Shown here: positions 23,561 to 37,720 of the stretch, piece by piece
Numbering within the stretch: position 1 is the stretch's first letter
How the letters are laid out: every line of letters begins with the position of its first letter
Assembly (NCBI RefSeq): GCF_001522545.3
Contig: NC_031773.1
Coordinates: forward strand, 39,519,669 to 39,583,668
DNA from: Parus major
Taxonomy: Eukaryota; Chordata; Aves; Passeriformes; Paridae
Length of the DNA stretch: 64,000 nucleotides
Direction of reading: 5' to 3'
The notes under the pieces: generated by a model
What the model saw: only the letters and a program-made list of their open reading frames with translations
The model's database searches: none
What the model was told of the DNA's origin: nothing
Position numbers and translations under genes: made by a program

Positions 23561-25877
23561 AGTTGTCTTCCTTGTAGTATATTCCTTTGTAGTATATTAT
23601 GGATTTGTACAAAAGTGATCTAATGTCATTTATTTTCCTGCATGTTCAGCTTGTGACATCTCAAAGCAGAAACTGTCCATAGTTTTATGCAGAATGACTG
23701 GCAAAAATAACTATGGAAAATTATTTTTGTAGGTCAATAGATTTATGATGTCCTCTGTTTCCTCACTTTTAGTTCTCATACTGAAGAAAACTTCCATATT
23801 CATTTCCCATTTGATATTCTCCATTTATTCAGCTACCTGACTGTCATAAGCTAGTCTTAATCTGTACTTGTTCAATTTTCTCAGTCACATCCTTCTTTCC
23901 ATTGATCTACACCTTCTTCAGCTTGCAACCTTGATACAGTTTTCATGTATTGGGAAATGTGTTTTTCCACTTACCTGTGTTCATTTTTTGTTGATGCTGA
24001 TGCTGTGTCACATGGGATTCATACTCCAAGACTTCTTCCATTCAGTGTTTACCACAGAAGTGCTGTCAACATCTAGCTGTTACTAGTACCAGACTTGAGC
24101 TGCAATTATATTGGTAGTGGGAAAATCATGGTAGAAGCAAATTAACCACAGGTTATATATTTTTACCTGTGAATCCTGAAGGAGAAGTAATTGAGATATC
24201 TGTATCTAGTTATATGTCTATCAGCACCCCTTCTGTGAAGTTTGGGGCATGGAGAAACAATGCTTGATTCCATCATTATTGCAGAAGTATCACCTGAGCA
24301 GATCCTTTGTACACAGCTTTGACAGACAAAGACACGGAAAAAAAAAAAAAAAAAAGATTATATGCTAAATATGGTGGAAAGGGAAGAATTATATGAAATA
24401 TATATTGTCAGGCTAAGTTTTTTTTTTTATTTTTAAGTATGTTAGTCATATAGAACAGATTGTTTTTGCACATCACAGAACAGATTTTCTGTTAACTTTA
24501 ATAGTCATGATGTATTATTTTGCCTTTTCTTTGAATTTTAAATAAAGTTCCCAGTTATATATTTCTTCTGATTTATTCCACAGATATATAATCTGTATTG
24601 TCTTCTCAACTTTCTAAGTAAATAATAAAAATAAGGTTTTCTAAGGTGGAATTAGAAACCATCCTCTCTATACTCAACCTATTTTTATTCCTTCTTCCTT
24701 GAAAATTTGCCCAATGAGTTTTACTTTGCTTGGACCACAGGATGTAAGAAGTGCCTTTCTATCTCCTGGCACAGAACTTAAACTGAAGCAGAGGAATCTG
24801 CTTTATTTAATACTGAAAACCTCATTAGGAGGCATGACAAAGCCATCATTTAATCACATTTAATTAAATTAATTATTTAATTCAAGGCCATCAAAGGGAA
24901 TTCTGAAGTTTTATAGAACTCCAATTTTTGTTCCAATGAATGCTTGAAGACTCTGGAAAAATATTGGTGGAGCAGGATGGGGACTTCTTAAGATGAGAGT
25001 CTGCTTGCTAGATCATAAAAGTAATTCTCACTCATGTTTGCTCTCCTTTTACCCTTGCATGGTGATTTCTTAAGATTCAGCAAAAGTTAATAAAACTACG
25101 TGTCTCCCTAATGTACCTGACTGTGTGTTACAAGGATGTTTGGACAAAACTACTATAATTTTTCAAGTAGAAGATGAAGCTGAGCCTGCTCTCTTGAAAA
25201 GCAGAGGTTAATGATAATTCTACCTGTGTGAGATGATTTTCAAAGCAGAAATGACCCTGCATGTCTTAAATAACCTGTGTTTTCCATATTAGACAGAATT
25301 TAATATTTATTACCATATTTATAAAACAGTGTTACCATGATTAAGGATATCCAGGCTGCATCTTCATATTACACTAGTCAAAGACAACATGAGACAGTAT
25401 GTTGTTGATATATTCCAAATATACAGGCATATATTTTAACTATCATAAAATGTTTGTATTTAAATTTCTTTATGTATATTTCAAACAGTAAGTCAAATAC
25501 TCTGCAGAAAGTTTTATGAAAGATATTAAAATGCAGAAATTGAAACTATGTGGCTTTTTCGAATAGGTGATATTTACAGTAAACTTGTTCAGACAAAACC
25601 ACATGAATCTGAAACATTTACAAGCCTTAAAGTGGGATTTGTATTTAATTTCAGAGACTAATTTTAATTTTTGACTTTGTCTTCCATAAAACTTGGTTTC
25701 TATTTTTCAGATTGTGAGGAGGCTTCAGATCAGTCATGCAAGTAGTTGCAAGTTCTGGGTGGAAGCAGTGACTCACTGGTAGTTGGAACTTGCTTTGATG
25801 AGAACGCTTGGTGCATATTATTAACAGAGACAAAATTTTAATGTCATAGTGCAGATTCTCAAACTTGAGCACCAGCC
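23561..25877. other. Intergenic, no gene recognised
   Basis: AT-rich. Contains a short tandem TTTGTAGTATATT (about 23571-23597) and an A18 run (24338-24355). No coding exon, RNA gene or LTR is visible. Confidence 0.55.
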
Positions 25878-26665
25878 ATGGGATTTAGATTTTGTCCCCT
25901 CCTCGTGTTAAAAGCTGTCTGGTGTGCAGACATGCAGTTGCTGGCAGAGGGGGGCTCCAGAGGAGGTCTCTGTGGGAGGAGGGCAGCGTCTGCCTTGTGC
26001 CAAACCCGCTGCACAGCACAGCTGAGCCCAGCAGTGGAACTGGCGGTGCCTCTGACAAAACACTGGGGAAAAGGCGAAATTCCTGGGCAGAGAGAGGAGG
26101 AGGAGGTAACAAAAGACAGAGGAACAAGTGAGGGAACACCAAGATCAGAGGAAGAGGAGGAAGAGGGTATGGGCATGGAGATTCTCTGGGAACCAGAGCA
26201 GCTTTTCATTGCAATCTGTGCAGTGAATTGGGCAGAGATACTGAAGGAACTATAACTCATGCAGAGAATCCATGCTGGACCAGAGCAGAGGTGTAATAGG
26301 GAAGGAACAGAAGAGAGGAATTATTACATATTGACCCTTAGCTACTCAGCCATCCTGTGTCACTGTTGAGGTGAGTAAAGGAGCTGGGAGTGAAGGAGCA
26401 ATGATGAGCTTGGGAGACTGGGGAGGAAAGCTGTTTTAATGTTTGCCCTTACTTCCCTGGAAAAATTTTAAATTTTAAAATTTTAAATTATTCTTCCCCA
26501 ATCTGAGCCAGTTTTTCCCAGCACAGTAATTGGTAAGTAATCTACCTGTCTTTATCTCCATGTGCAAGCTTTCTAATCCTGATGTCTCTTCACTTTGTGC
26601 TGGGATGGGAAGTCGCTGAGCATCTGAGTGGGAACTTGGCCCTTAGACAATGCTAACACACTACA
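25878..26665 (+). mobile_element. Old LTR-like endogenous retroviral block
   Basis: A block more GC- and purine-rich than its flanks. Near its end it follows, in order, landmarks I associate with an avian ERV LTR. These are an AATCCATGCTGGACCAGAGCAG unit, GGAGTGAAGGAGCAATGA, an AAATTAT...CTTCCCC stretch, CAGTAATTGGTAAGTAATC, CTGTCTTTATCTCCATGTGC, GTGGGAACTTGGC, and a terminal AACACACTACA at about 26655-26665. The left border is uncertain and no clean target duplication was found, which suggests age or truncation. Overlapping open frames of 79-133 codons on both strands arise from purine-rich composition (GAGGAGGAGG) and do not read as retroviral proteins. Confidence 0.5.
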
Positions 26666-29600
26666 AAAATCAAATTGTTTCTGGGTCAAAAAAAATTTGG
26701 TCTAAGACGTGTTGTGCAGTCATCACAATGAAGATTTCGAGGGATTAAAAATCTTCCACTGCCCATGACACATCTGTTTTACTTTTCAGTCTTTCCCAGT
26801 ATAAAACATTTTTTCATTGTTTCTCAAGAAGTTAATCAGTCCCAATTTGAAAAAAAATGCCCCCAAATTTCATAGGGTAGTTTACTCTTCCATTATTACT
26901 TTGACGACCACATCTAACACCTATTTATGGCGTGCTGGATGGAAAACAGGTTTCACAAGTCTGAGTCAGAGTCTGAAAAAAGGTTTTTCTTATTTTGTGT
27001 TTAATGTCACATCTTTGAAATTTCATCTCCCAGTTTTACACTTTCACCTTTGTTTACTAAACACTGGAAGCCACTGTAAGCATTTTTGAGCATTTACATT
27101 GCAGAGGACTAATACAGTGAGGAATTAAACTATCCAAAAAATTTACAGGGGTGATAATATTGCAGAACAAGGTCTTTGATGAGTAATTGGCACACTAATT
27201 CACATTAGTCATAAATTGAAGTATAACATTATCTCAGGAGCTGTTGAACAAAAATATATGCAAGTAAATATTAGAAGTAGCAAAAAATGCACTGCAAAAA
27301 CATATCAATCGTGCAAGAGGGAGTGTTAAGAATAATTCATTTCATGGAGGTTATTTTCTGCCCCATTTCTACCTGCTAAACATTTTCTGTGTATCCTAGC
27401 TCCTTGACTGAAAGAACACAGGGTTTTGTGATGCATTACCAAATGCAAAAGGTAAAAGGTGAGTTATGTAATACCTTCTAACTCCTGTGGTGGTTAGTCC
27501 ACAGAAATGCACCAATCTACAGCTACTAACCTCTTCTGCAGGAAACCAGTGTGGCAAGATAAGGAAACAGCAATATTCTATATTGATAAAGAGAATATTC
27601 TGCTTAGGAAACTTTCATATTAATGGAAAAATGACAGTCTCCTTAGACACTAAAGGCAGATATTAAAGAAAACTCCTAACCAGCACCTTTCACATAATTG
27701 GCTATAGAGGAAGCCTAGGAAAGTTGGTTTTGCTTATCTGAGGTTAGCTTTATGGAAGCAATGGTTTTATTGAAGCTTTAACATTGGTTTACTAAGCAGA
27801 AAGTATCTTTCTGGTTTCAAATCATGAGAATGAAAGGTGGTTGCAGGAGTGACCAGCAATTAAACGTCAGGTATCAAGTAAAGCATCCCTAGGTTTGCAG
27901 TGGCTTTCTGCAGCCCATCCCAAGGTCATTATGGGCAGTAAGGCTATAAAGATGAATTCTGTGCTCTGTCTGAGTGCTCAGTCATTGTCCAGGCTGGAGC
28001 TTATTATTCTGAACCTCTGTCAGGTGCAAGAACAAGTCTGGCGCTGTTCACTCCACATGAAACTGCCTTCTCTGGATCTCTCTTTTGAAGTCCTGCCCTC
28101 TCTGTTTTGTGGAGCCGCACACAGAGATGGAGATGAGAAACTAGAAAGGAAATAAGTAGACTTTCACAGCTCTGCACATATCCCGCAAATGTTATGAATG
28201 AGAGTTAGGTGTTTAAATCTCCTAAGGGTATTTATATTCTAGTGTTGAGCAAGTTCTCTTCCCCCATCCATAAAGGGGACGGGAAACTCCTCTGGAGAGG
28301 TCATCTGTGATGTTCATTATCTCTGAAATGCAACTATTTTAACTATTTTATAAATCAGGTTCAAACAATTTGGAGTACACAAATGTACTCAAACCTCTGA
28401 GGGCAAGTATGTGGAAAGATTCCTCCCTCTTCCTATTTCCTTCTCCCTCCCCACAAGCAAGGCTTGCAGATGTTTTCTTCTGCTCTTTATTCTTTTGTTC
28501 CTGTTTGGCTGTGACCCTTACTCCCAACTGATTCTTTTTTGTCAAACTTTGTTTTTTCCTGAGCCTTTGATCCTGTGCTTTGACTCTTACAATAATGAAC
28601 ATGACACTATTATTTTGCTAGATTCATTTTATGATTCTTTACCTCTCAGAGTCCCCACAAACAATAACATACACTTGTTTTGTCAGTGTCTCACAGCAAA
28701 AGAGGGGGTCTTACAAAAAAACTACCACCTCACCTAAAGACAGGTGAAATATTACCTTTCATATGTAGACTGAATTAGTAAGATTATGCACTATAGCTAT
28801 ACATTTAATTATCCAATTTATTTTTGTTTATATATCTTCAGTTTCCCAGCTAGGGGAAACTAGTCAAAGGGTAAAAGCCCTGCTAGTAGAACCAAGTATA
28901 GAAGACACACAGCAGACAAGAGGCTAGGGCTCCAGCACTGGGTCAGGAACAACAGTTTATCATTCTCAGAAGGAAATGTTGCCTTATGCCAAAACCGTAG
29001 ATGCCCTTAGGTTTTCTGATGACTTTTTTCCCTGCTTTCTTTGCACAGACATCTCAGTTTGATCAAGAAAGTTGGGAGAAAGAGGATTTATGTCTATTTC
29101 AGGGAAAATAAATGTACCTACATGGATAAAGCCCTAGCTGTAGCTGAGTGCCAGTAATATAGTAGATGACATATGCTGTGAGAAAATCGTAAACCAGGAA
29201 TCCAGATCAACAAATCCAGACATTACCAGCAAGACTGAAAGGTTTTTCTCCCTGAAACTGTGATTCAGATACATATATTGGGTAGCATACATGTGTAACA
29301 ATAATCATAGAAGGTACAACTTGAGAAATTTTGCAAGTATGTCTTTTCATACACCTCCTTTGAGCTGCTGCAGTGATTTACTACAATCTTACCATGCCTT
29401 GCCTTTGAAGTAAGGTGACTCTCTAGTCAACACAAAGCTGATCAAGGAGGCTGTCTCTCTTTTGCAACAACAGTGGAGGAAGTTATTTAAGGTTACTACT
29501 GTCAGCTCCACACAGATCCTCAGACTATTTTAATTTATGTCATAGGCAGGCAGGCCCCAAGCTGTGCTCAGATGATCAGAAGCAGCAGTAATAACTATGG

Positions 29601-31059
29601 AACAACATTTTTTTTCTCAAGTCTATGTGTTAAATACAACTCAACTGGAACAGAGGGAATCAAATACAACTTTTCTATTTGACTGAGTGAAATCAGCAAT
29701 TGTGTGAAGAGAGGTAAGGGAGATGATACAGGCTTAGACAGTAAATAATTGCCCAAAGATTTCTTTTCCTACTTTTTGTTCTTAAATAAATATTTATTTA
29801 GAAGCAAAAAAATCTAGTTAATATGTAATAAAACCCCTAAGATAAAAGATCAATAAATGAAGTTAAGTATAAAGGAAAGAAAAGAACAAGAGAGAAGGGA
29901 ACAAGAGTCTTTTGATTCTATCCATCTTCATAAAATATCTTCTCATGAAACAACCCCCTAAATGTGAAAACAACACCAAAAGGAAAAAGAAGTCCCATAG
30001 GATCAAGCCCATTTAAAGAAACATATCTTTGGCAGACAGTAAATCAAAATTGCCCAACCTGGTTTACTCCAAGACTAGTTGTCTACAAAGTTGGCTGGAA
30101 TTAAGGGAAATGTTGGAGAGATCTGTGGTTTCAGAGTCCACATTGATGCATCCAGCTGAGTCTCAGACAATTCTGTTTCTGTCTTTCTGACCCATAACCA
30201 TGGCAAGTGACATGCCCAGCTATCAGTGCCAGGAAAGATATCAAGTGCTTAATTTTCTAGTGATTACCTTTGTGTAATTTCATATTTGTGTTTCCCAGAT
30301 ATAGGCAACAGAAAACACAGTAGTACTTGTTGCAGAGCTGCTGGCAAAAGTAATGGATTTATATATATATACACACACATATATATATGGTATATTTATA
30401 TATAAGTATATATTTAATTTTTTTTTTGACAACGTAAAAACCCAAAACAAAAACAACCAAAACTCCCCACTGCTGAATTGGCTGAATGCTGGCAATCCTG
30501 GGTAGGGTTACAGGAAGGCTTATGCTGGGTAACAAATTCAAGTGGCATGTATACTGAAATCATGATGTTGAACCATTTCCATACTAACTGGTTTCTGTTA
30601 AATTTTGAATCCTAAAGAAGCCAAGATATGGATATAGTTCATCACTTCTCAAAATTTAGAAATATTCTGAAACTTTATGTAGAAAGTGACACAAAGCAGT
30701 TGGAGACAAGAGAGATAAAAGCTGTGTATTTGTAAGTAAACTTCATGAAAACGTAGGTGTGTTCTGGTTTGTGATTACCTTTTCCTTTAAGAAGAAATTG
30801 TCTAAGTACTTATATATGTTAGTGGCAGATATTAAGTAGGCTACAGATTTATTTTATTGCACCCTAGAAAGAAATTTTAAAAGTCTTAAATTCAAGAATA
30901 CGAAATGGAATATCCCTGGTGTTTTCAATGCTCCTTAATGTAGATATGTTTATAGATGTATACAGAACAGAGAGGATTAAATCCTGAAATCAAACAAAAA
31001 CCTCCCCCAAATCCAAATATATTTATTTTTGTTCTGTGCCATCTCTGCTACTCTATATG
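26666..31059. other. Intergenic, no gene recognised
   Basis: AT-rich sequence with a TA/CA microsatellite at about 30360-30414. An 86-codon frame at 27895-28155 lies in slightly GC-richer sequence but shows no domain. No tRNA, rRNA or other RNA gene was recognised. Confidence 0.55.
30360..30414. repeat. TA/CA microsatellite
   Basis: TATATATATACACACACATA followed by further TATA runs with interruptions. A poly-T of about 12 nt follows at about 30418-30428. Confidence 0.85.
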
Positions 31060-31225
31060 CTAAAATTGTTTTCCGCAGGCCAAACGCAAAAGGTTTTGCC
31101 TTTCTCGTCTACTTAGGATGATTTGTTGTCAAGCCCTGAAATTAATTGTCGTGTTATTACTTGCAGATTTACAGCTCAATCAGCTTTGTAGAAGCCTCTT
31201 CTTTTATGGGTGTTCTTTCTTTGAA
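31060..31225. promoter_or_regulatory. Candidate conserved non-coding element
   Basis: Contains TTCCGCAGGCCAAACGCAAA, CTCGTCTACTTAGG and GAAATTAATTGTCGTG. Retained CpGs and an AATTAATTG homeodomain-type site within a repeat-free stretch make it a plausible distal enhancer. Conservation was not tested. Confidence 0.22.
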
Positions 31226-34200
31226 CATTATAAAATATCTGTTACCTCTTTCCTTTCTTTTCTTTAGAACATTTTTCAAAGCTCACTAACTTTGAGACCA
31301 AGAGAACGTGGATTGCATTTCACTGCTTAACTTAGAAAATGCACAAACCCCTGGGCAAGATACTCTATTGAAACGATTTTTCAAGTTGTTACCATGCATG
31401 TAGTGCTCAGCAGTGGAACAACCATCATTATTTGAAGTGCTGAGGTTCAGAGATAGCAGCTGGGGAAGAGGCATGCTAGGCCTGCTTCTCAGACAGTTCT
31501 CAAGCTCTACAGTTTGATGATATAATAAATGCAGCTTTCTGAGCTCTTGGATAAAGCACCGTGGTCACACAACACAAAATACTTCTTTGATGTAAAGTTA
31601 GTTGATTATTTTAAACTTAATTGATCATGCAAAAAAAAAAAAGAGGATTTTTTATAAATTGTTTTTTTTCTTTTCTTTACAAGTACCTGTTGAAGTAACT
31701 TTGTAATGTCTGGTTCACACCAGCAGTATAAAACATACCAGCTTTGCCCCTGTGAGTGCAGGAAACACTATCCCATACTTATTCTATGATAAGATCACAA
31801 TAAGGTAAATTACACGTGATTAAGCCACATTCTAGATTTTTTTTCCCTTTTTTTCATGACTTTGTCATAAATATTGTCATTGTTTCTAATTAGTTTTATC
31901 TAGATAGAAGATTTTGTTCAGACACTTCCTGTGTGAAAATAATCATAATTATTAGTATCCTGGAATTATGCACTTAGGGCTAGATTTCAAAGTCCAGACT
32001 TCTCAGTCTGAGCTTCAACAGACTCAAGTTCTTTGCTAAGGACCAGAAAATTGTGTAAGCCTTGATCATCTCTAATTTACACTTACTTGCTCTGACTTAA
32101 AAAAAAATAAATCTTATAGTCTTCTATTTAACACTGCCATCCAAAATTTTCCTTTTTGGAGAGAGCACTTGAGGCCCAGTATGTAAGTTCAAAACATCAA
32201 GATGCATTGATGATCTAACTTCTAAATGGAGTGCTTATGAAATCTCCACCTTTGTGAGCAGAGGTGAAACAACACTCATCCAGTACTGAACTAAACTTGA
32301 AATTCCATCCCTAGAAAAACAATCTGGAGCTTACCCTTCCCTTGACTTGTGTCAGGCACACCCATTAAGCTTCACACTTGTTATTAGATAGTAAAGTAAC
32401 TTAAGACTGATTTTTCTTTTTTTTTCCCCATTTTCTTATTTTTTTAAACTATGTTGTCATTGCAATTATCTCAAATTAATGTTGAAATTAATATTTTTCA
32501 ATTCTTTAATGTTAACTGATCAGACTTTTTAGCTACTGTTTATTTTTTTCTTTTTTAGTACTAATGTAAACCTATGTTTGAAAGAGAAGAGGAAACACAG
32601 GTAAAATTTTGCCTTTTTCTTGCTATGCATCGTGCAGGCATGAAATGAAGTGCTCATTGTTGGATGCTTCTAGCTCCATTTTAATATCCAGTAACTTCAG
32701 TGGACAGAATTTGTCTCCTCACACTGGTGGTACCACATATATATGCACATTTCAAGCATAAGGTGAAGGTGAAGGGATGCTTTCAAGAACTGCCATGAAA
32801 CTGTAGCTCCCAATCAGGATAAAGCAGGAGCTGATAAAAGTAAACCAGCCACAGGCCCCACTCTGGACATACTTTGTTGTCTTCTTGAGCACCAGATGGA
32901 GACAACAGATAATATATTTTTTTTTATGAAATATCTGAATCTAGGATTTAATCAGAGAGATGGTCTTGTATATTCAAGAAAAACATTTATATGTTAGCAG
33001 AAACTGCTACCTTTGGAAGAGTTAGGAACAATAAATTTGAGTGAAGAAAAATATTTTGTTACAAAGATGACACCTGAAACAGAGCCCCTGTGTGACCTGT
33101 GGTGTATATGGAGTGGTGTTATTCCAGCATGAATCTCTGGTTTCATTACAGCATAAGTAAGCATTAGTATTTCTGTTCTTTGACATGTTCTGGAAGATGG
33201 GAGAAACCACAACATTCATCCCAGGAATGCACTGTTGGTGACACACTGATGCTCCAGGTCCAGCCAAGCCACTTCATGAAAAGGCTGTGCCAGTCAGGCT
33301 GCATTTTGAATTCTTGCTGTATCTAAGCAGAGAGTGATGGATGAGCTGTGTCCAAGAAATGGCATAAACACCTCTTAAAAAAACCACAGCTGCACTTACA
33401 TCAGTCCTAAAAGGCAAACCAAGGGGGGAGAAATCATGAAAAACTGAAGAAAAATTGATTCATTTATATTTACAGAGGAAACACTGTATTTTCAAGCATA
33501 TATAGAATGCTAAGGTAAAGTACAAAGTAGTTGGTGTCCCTCTTTATTTTTGCAATATTGCTGAAGAATTTCAATGTCTCTTTCTCATAATTCCTTATTT
33601 CTGTTGTGAATGTATTTTTATTTGTATTTCCATGGAGCAGTGAAGCTGAGATCAGGGTTCTTTTCTTCTTGGTCTCATACAGAAGAGAAATGTTCTTTTT
33701 TCTAAAGCTTTTACACTCAAAGACCTCAATCTTACAACTGGTAATACACAAACAAAGAGATGCAGCTGCTGAGGATAATAACTCAATCTTAAATATTATG
33801 TTTTTTAACTGACACCCGTGATATTTCATTGCCTCAAGCATAATTGCAAGTTGCAGCCATCACTATTTCACACATTCTATTTCACTAGCTAGAAATAAAA
33901 ATGTTTTTAACAAGACAAATAGCAACTGGAACAATTTTCTTACAAATGTGATGGATTCTTGAATGCTCTCCTAAAAGCTGCTATAACTCAGCTTGCAGGT
34001 TACAGGTTTTGGACCAGTCAGTAGATGAGCTGCTATTACCTCACTTTTTGCTATCATGCTCATTAAAAGAAGTGATATCTGAGTTTAAGATATACAGAGT
34101 ATATCTTAATATATCTTAATATATCTTACAGATATATAGAGTTCAAGATCTATTTACCAAAGGAAGACGTGAAAGGAGAAGTGGTAATTTTAGAGCTTAA

Positions 34201-37200
34201 TTCATTAATATATTTATACGTATTTCTGAATATATGGAAACACCATTTTGAAAGCTATCAGACAAAATAAAAAAATATTTTTATATTTTAAAAATTTGTC
34301 TAATGGTTCTTGTCATTTTCTTGGTGCCAGAGATGGAAACACATTTTTAGTAAACATTTATAATCGCCCAAGATACTTGGACCATGAAACCACAAAATAA
34401 TAACCTAGAAATTTCCTCACAAAGTTCCTGTGTTATTAGTATTTTGATCCCTGGCAGAGATTGGACTGCTGTAGAAAAGATCATACACTCCTGCTTCTGG
34501 GTCAAAGTGGGTTTCTGACAACATGACTGGCTTATGCTGACTTCCTCTGGGCTGCTGCTGCCTGCTTTAGGCTAAAGAAATCGACAATAATTCTGAGTTA
34601 TTCTTTCCATTAAATGATCCTGCAGGTGTAGTCCCTTCCCACTGATTATCATCAGAATCCCATACAAAGCTGCAGGAAACCCAAGGAGAAACATATAATA
34701 TCTCAGAGGAGAATGATGAAGGATGGATGAAATTCCCATTTAACTCTTCAGTATGTTCATATTTATGAACCCTGATTGTGTCTCGAGCACAGTTGGTCCA
34801 TCCGTGCCTCACACATCAAGAGGGCAATAATTTGGAATTATTATCATGTTTTTCTTCTTTCTTTCACTCAAGTTATTTTTACACACTAGTATTTGTATAT
34901 TAAAGAAAAATGTGTTGCCTCAATACTCTCACAGTCAATGATCTAAATATCCCACATTTGTGGTGCTTATTTTTAGTAAAATTTTACCTGAAATTGTCTT
35001 ATTTTACAGATTAAATATAGCTATTGGATGAGTTTCTTCTGTGGAACATTTTGTTTACTTAGTTTAAATTAATTGTTTTTCTAACCCACTTGTTTCTGTA
35101 CCAGGAACTGAGGTACGCCCACCCACACCCAAGCATACATGCACTTCACAGAGACAGAGGCTTTCATTTTATGTGCAGAAACATCCATCTCACTAGCTGT
35201 GGAAGAGAAGGGAACTCTCTCAGGAGTTCATTCCAAATGCAATGTCAAGTTTACAATAAACAGAATAATTGCACTGTTTACAGGATTTATTTTATTACTA
35301 TCCTCGTGATTGCTGCAATTGTAAATAAATCTGCTTCTTGCCACAAATTTATTTTGTTTTCCAGAAAGAAGGACAGATTTGCTTCCTTTGCCTGCAATTA
35401 TAATAATGAACAATATATATTTGTGTTTAGTTTTCTTTAGCCAATGTAAGCCAGACAGCCAGGCAACTGTTGATCTTAAAGAATTATCACAGAACAAGTT
35501 CTCTTAGCTTTAGATAGCAATTTATCATTTGTGGCAAAATCCAGATTGTGTTTTTAAATCAGTTGCATTTTTAAAATGGCAACTCCAAAGTACATACAAT
35601 ATCTGAAAAATGATATCCTCTTCCATGAGAAACAACATTAATTCATGGTGTTCACATCTGAACATTCAGTGAGCCTGTCAAGATAACCTCATGCTCACAT
35701 CAGCCACACAGCAATTGAACACAAGAGACCAAAATGTGCTGGCAAGAAAGCAAATTTTCTCCTCTAATTTCTGGTTGCCTTGATTTAGAGAGATTGGTTT
35801 TGCATCATCTCTTCCCCCAAAAACTGCAGGGAAGATTAAGGCTGCGTAGTGCCTGATGGACCTCCCCAGGACCCTTGCTGGCTTTTGGATATCAGTAATG
35901 GAATTTTATTTTTTTAAAGAGTCTGATTCAAATTTGAGTTAACCTGGATGTAAATGGGCCATTAATGTAAGCAGATGTACAATCTACCGAATTAACTGAT
36001 ATACAATGTTCATTTTGTGGTCAGTTCTTTAGGCAACAGTGGCTGAGGCAGGATTTTTTGCTTTATTCTCTAGCATCAGCAGATTGCACAGCAGTGCTGA
36101 AAAACTGTCTTAGTGCAGGATAGCCTGTCAGAGCAGAAAGTCAGCTGAAGCCTGCTTACCTCTGTCCTCGTGGTGCAACCGAGGCACCACAAAGAAATGT
36201 TCCTGTCTTGTGTCAGGCTGGGCTACACTTTTGGCTTCCTAATACCCTTAGCAATGAATGTATTCTGAAACAGTGTGAGAATTTCCAAGATACAGAAGAT
36301 ACAGAACAGGGGCAAAAACCTCAGATTAGTTCATTGAAACACACAAAGATGCCATGTCAAGGCAGTGATATGTTCCATTTAAAAAATGGGAAAAAATAGA
36401 TATGGAAGATTTTATTAGTTTCAAGACACAAGCAGATGCATCTTATTTCAACTTAGGTAAAGATTAGAGATTTTAAGAGTTTCTTTCTCCAGAGGAAATT
36501 TTTTACTTGAAAATTTAATAGAGATCACATACTCGTTTCAATTAAACTCTTGGGACATTTAAAACTCTTTAAAGGTTTTTTGTCACTAATATTTTTTAAT
36601 TTGGGCCAAAAATATTTTACTGTGATTTTTTTAATTTATCAGTCCATAATAAATGAGAATCTTCTGGAATCTAGCTTGACATGATATTAAGTGTTTTAAA
36701 TGGTATATCTCTAGTCATAAAATGGGAATGAGTGCAAAAAGACAAAAAAAACTCAAAAAAGGTAGCTGGATTTTTTATATTTTAAATTGAAATTACTAAA
36801 TACACAGAATGCCAGCATTTTGTTTTTAATAATTGTTCTCTCTTGTGCACAGAAAATGTGAGCCCTGTTCTTATTCTGGCACATGTACATATCCATCAAT
36901 CCAAGTGTCTCAAGGAGTTATAAGTATTTGTCACCACTTTCTTCTGGAAAACCTTTACAAATAAACCATTTTGTTTTTCACTGTTAGATGATGGGTAAAT
37001 CCTGTGGCATTTTACTAGTATGCAACACAGGACATCATTAGCAGAGGAAAAGAGTCAGCAATAAAATCAACTGGACATTAAGCTCATTCACAAAACTTAA
37101 GTCCCTGTTGAGTGTAGTGTTAAACATGCTTGATAGTTTCACTCACTAGTACAGCCATTGATGGGGTCCCAGAACCCTAGTTAAGTTTTTATAAGGCTTT

Positions 37201-37589
37201 TCACTAGAGAAGTTCACTAGAGAACATAATTGTTATTTCCACATACCTACATTCAATTTTCAGGGATTACTTTTAAGTGTGAATTCTCAGGTATTTCTTC
37301 CAGCTGCCTCCTGTCAAGCTATAATCCCATATACTGAGCTCAGTCCCTGCAGGGTAAGCACTTGATCCTGGGGTCAAAGGTCCTTTAGCTCTTGACTAAT
37401 GCACCTCATTAGAAGAGGAAAGCAGAATGTCTCCAGTAATTCAAATGTCATGAGAAGTAACAGAACTATATATTTTTAATTGTGTTCAACAGGAATGTTT
37501 TATTTTAGACACAACAACAAAAAAAAAAGCTGAAGGTTTCCCATTTATAACCACTGGAAACACTGTCTAATTTGTTGTGCATCCATGTG
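31226..37589. other. Intergenic, no gene recognised
   Basis: AT-rich. Tandem ATATATCTTA units occur at about 34098-34130, and a small hairpin GTGGTGC/GCACCAC (loop AACCGAG) sits near 36170-36190. The longest frames (123 codons at 33470-33841 minus, 116 codons at 35090-35440 plus) have no recognisable domain or splice context and are not called. Confidence 0.55.
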
Positions 37590-37720
37590 TGGTGCAGGAG
37601 TGTGCAACTAAACTGGAAGGAAATTAATTAATCGTTTAATCACGTGCACTAACCTTTTTTGTTGTGGTAGGAGGCTGGTCATAAATTCATAACTATTCAT
37701 TACTCAAGTATTTGGACTAA
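37590..37720. promoter_or_regulatory. Candidate conserved non-coding element
   Basis: Holds GGAAATTAATTAATCGTTTA, then ATCACGTGCAC (an E-box CACGTG) and GGTCATAAATTCATAAC. Clustered homeodomain-type sites with an E-box near a homeobox gene are suggestive only. Confidence 0.22.

Noticed and set aside
25859..26260. Overlapping 79-133-codon frames on both strands
   Set aside because: They follow purine-rich composition in an LTR-like block and do not read as retroviral or host proteins.
33470..33841. 123-codon minus-strand frame
   Set aside because: No domain, repeats or splice signals, and composition matches translated AT-rich intergenic DNA.
35090..35250. Possible exon after a TTTCTGTACCAG acceptor-like site
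   Set aside because: No matching donor, reading-frame partner or recognisable protein, and the 116-codon frame is AT-driven beyond 35250.
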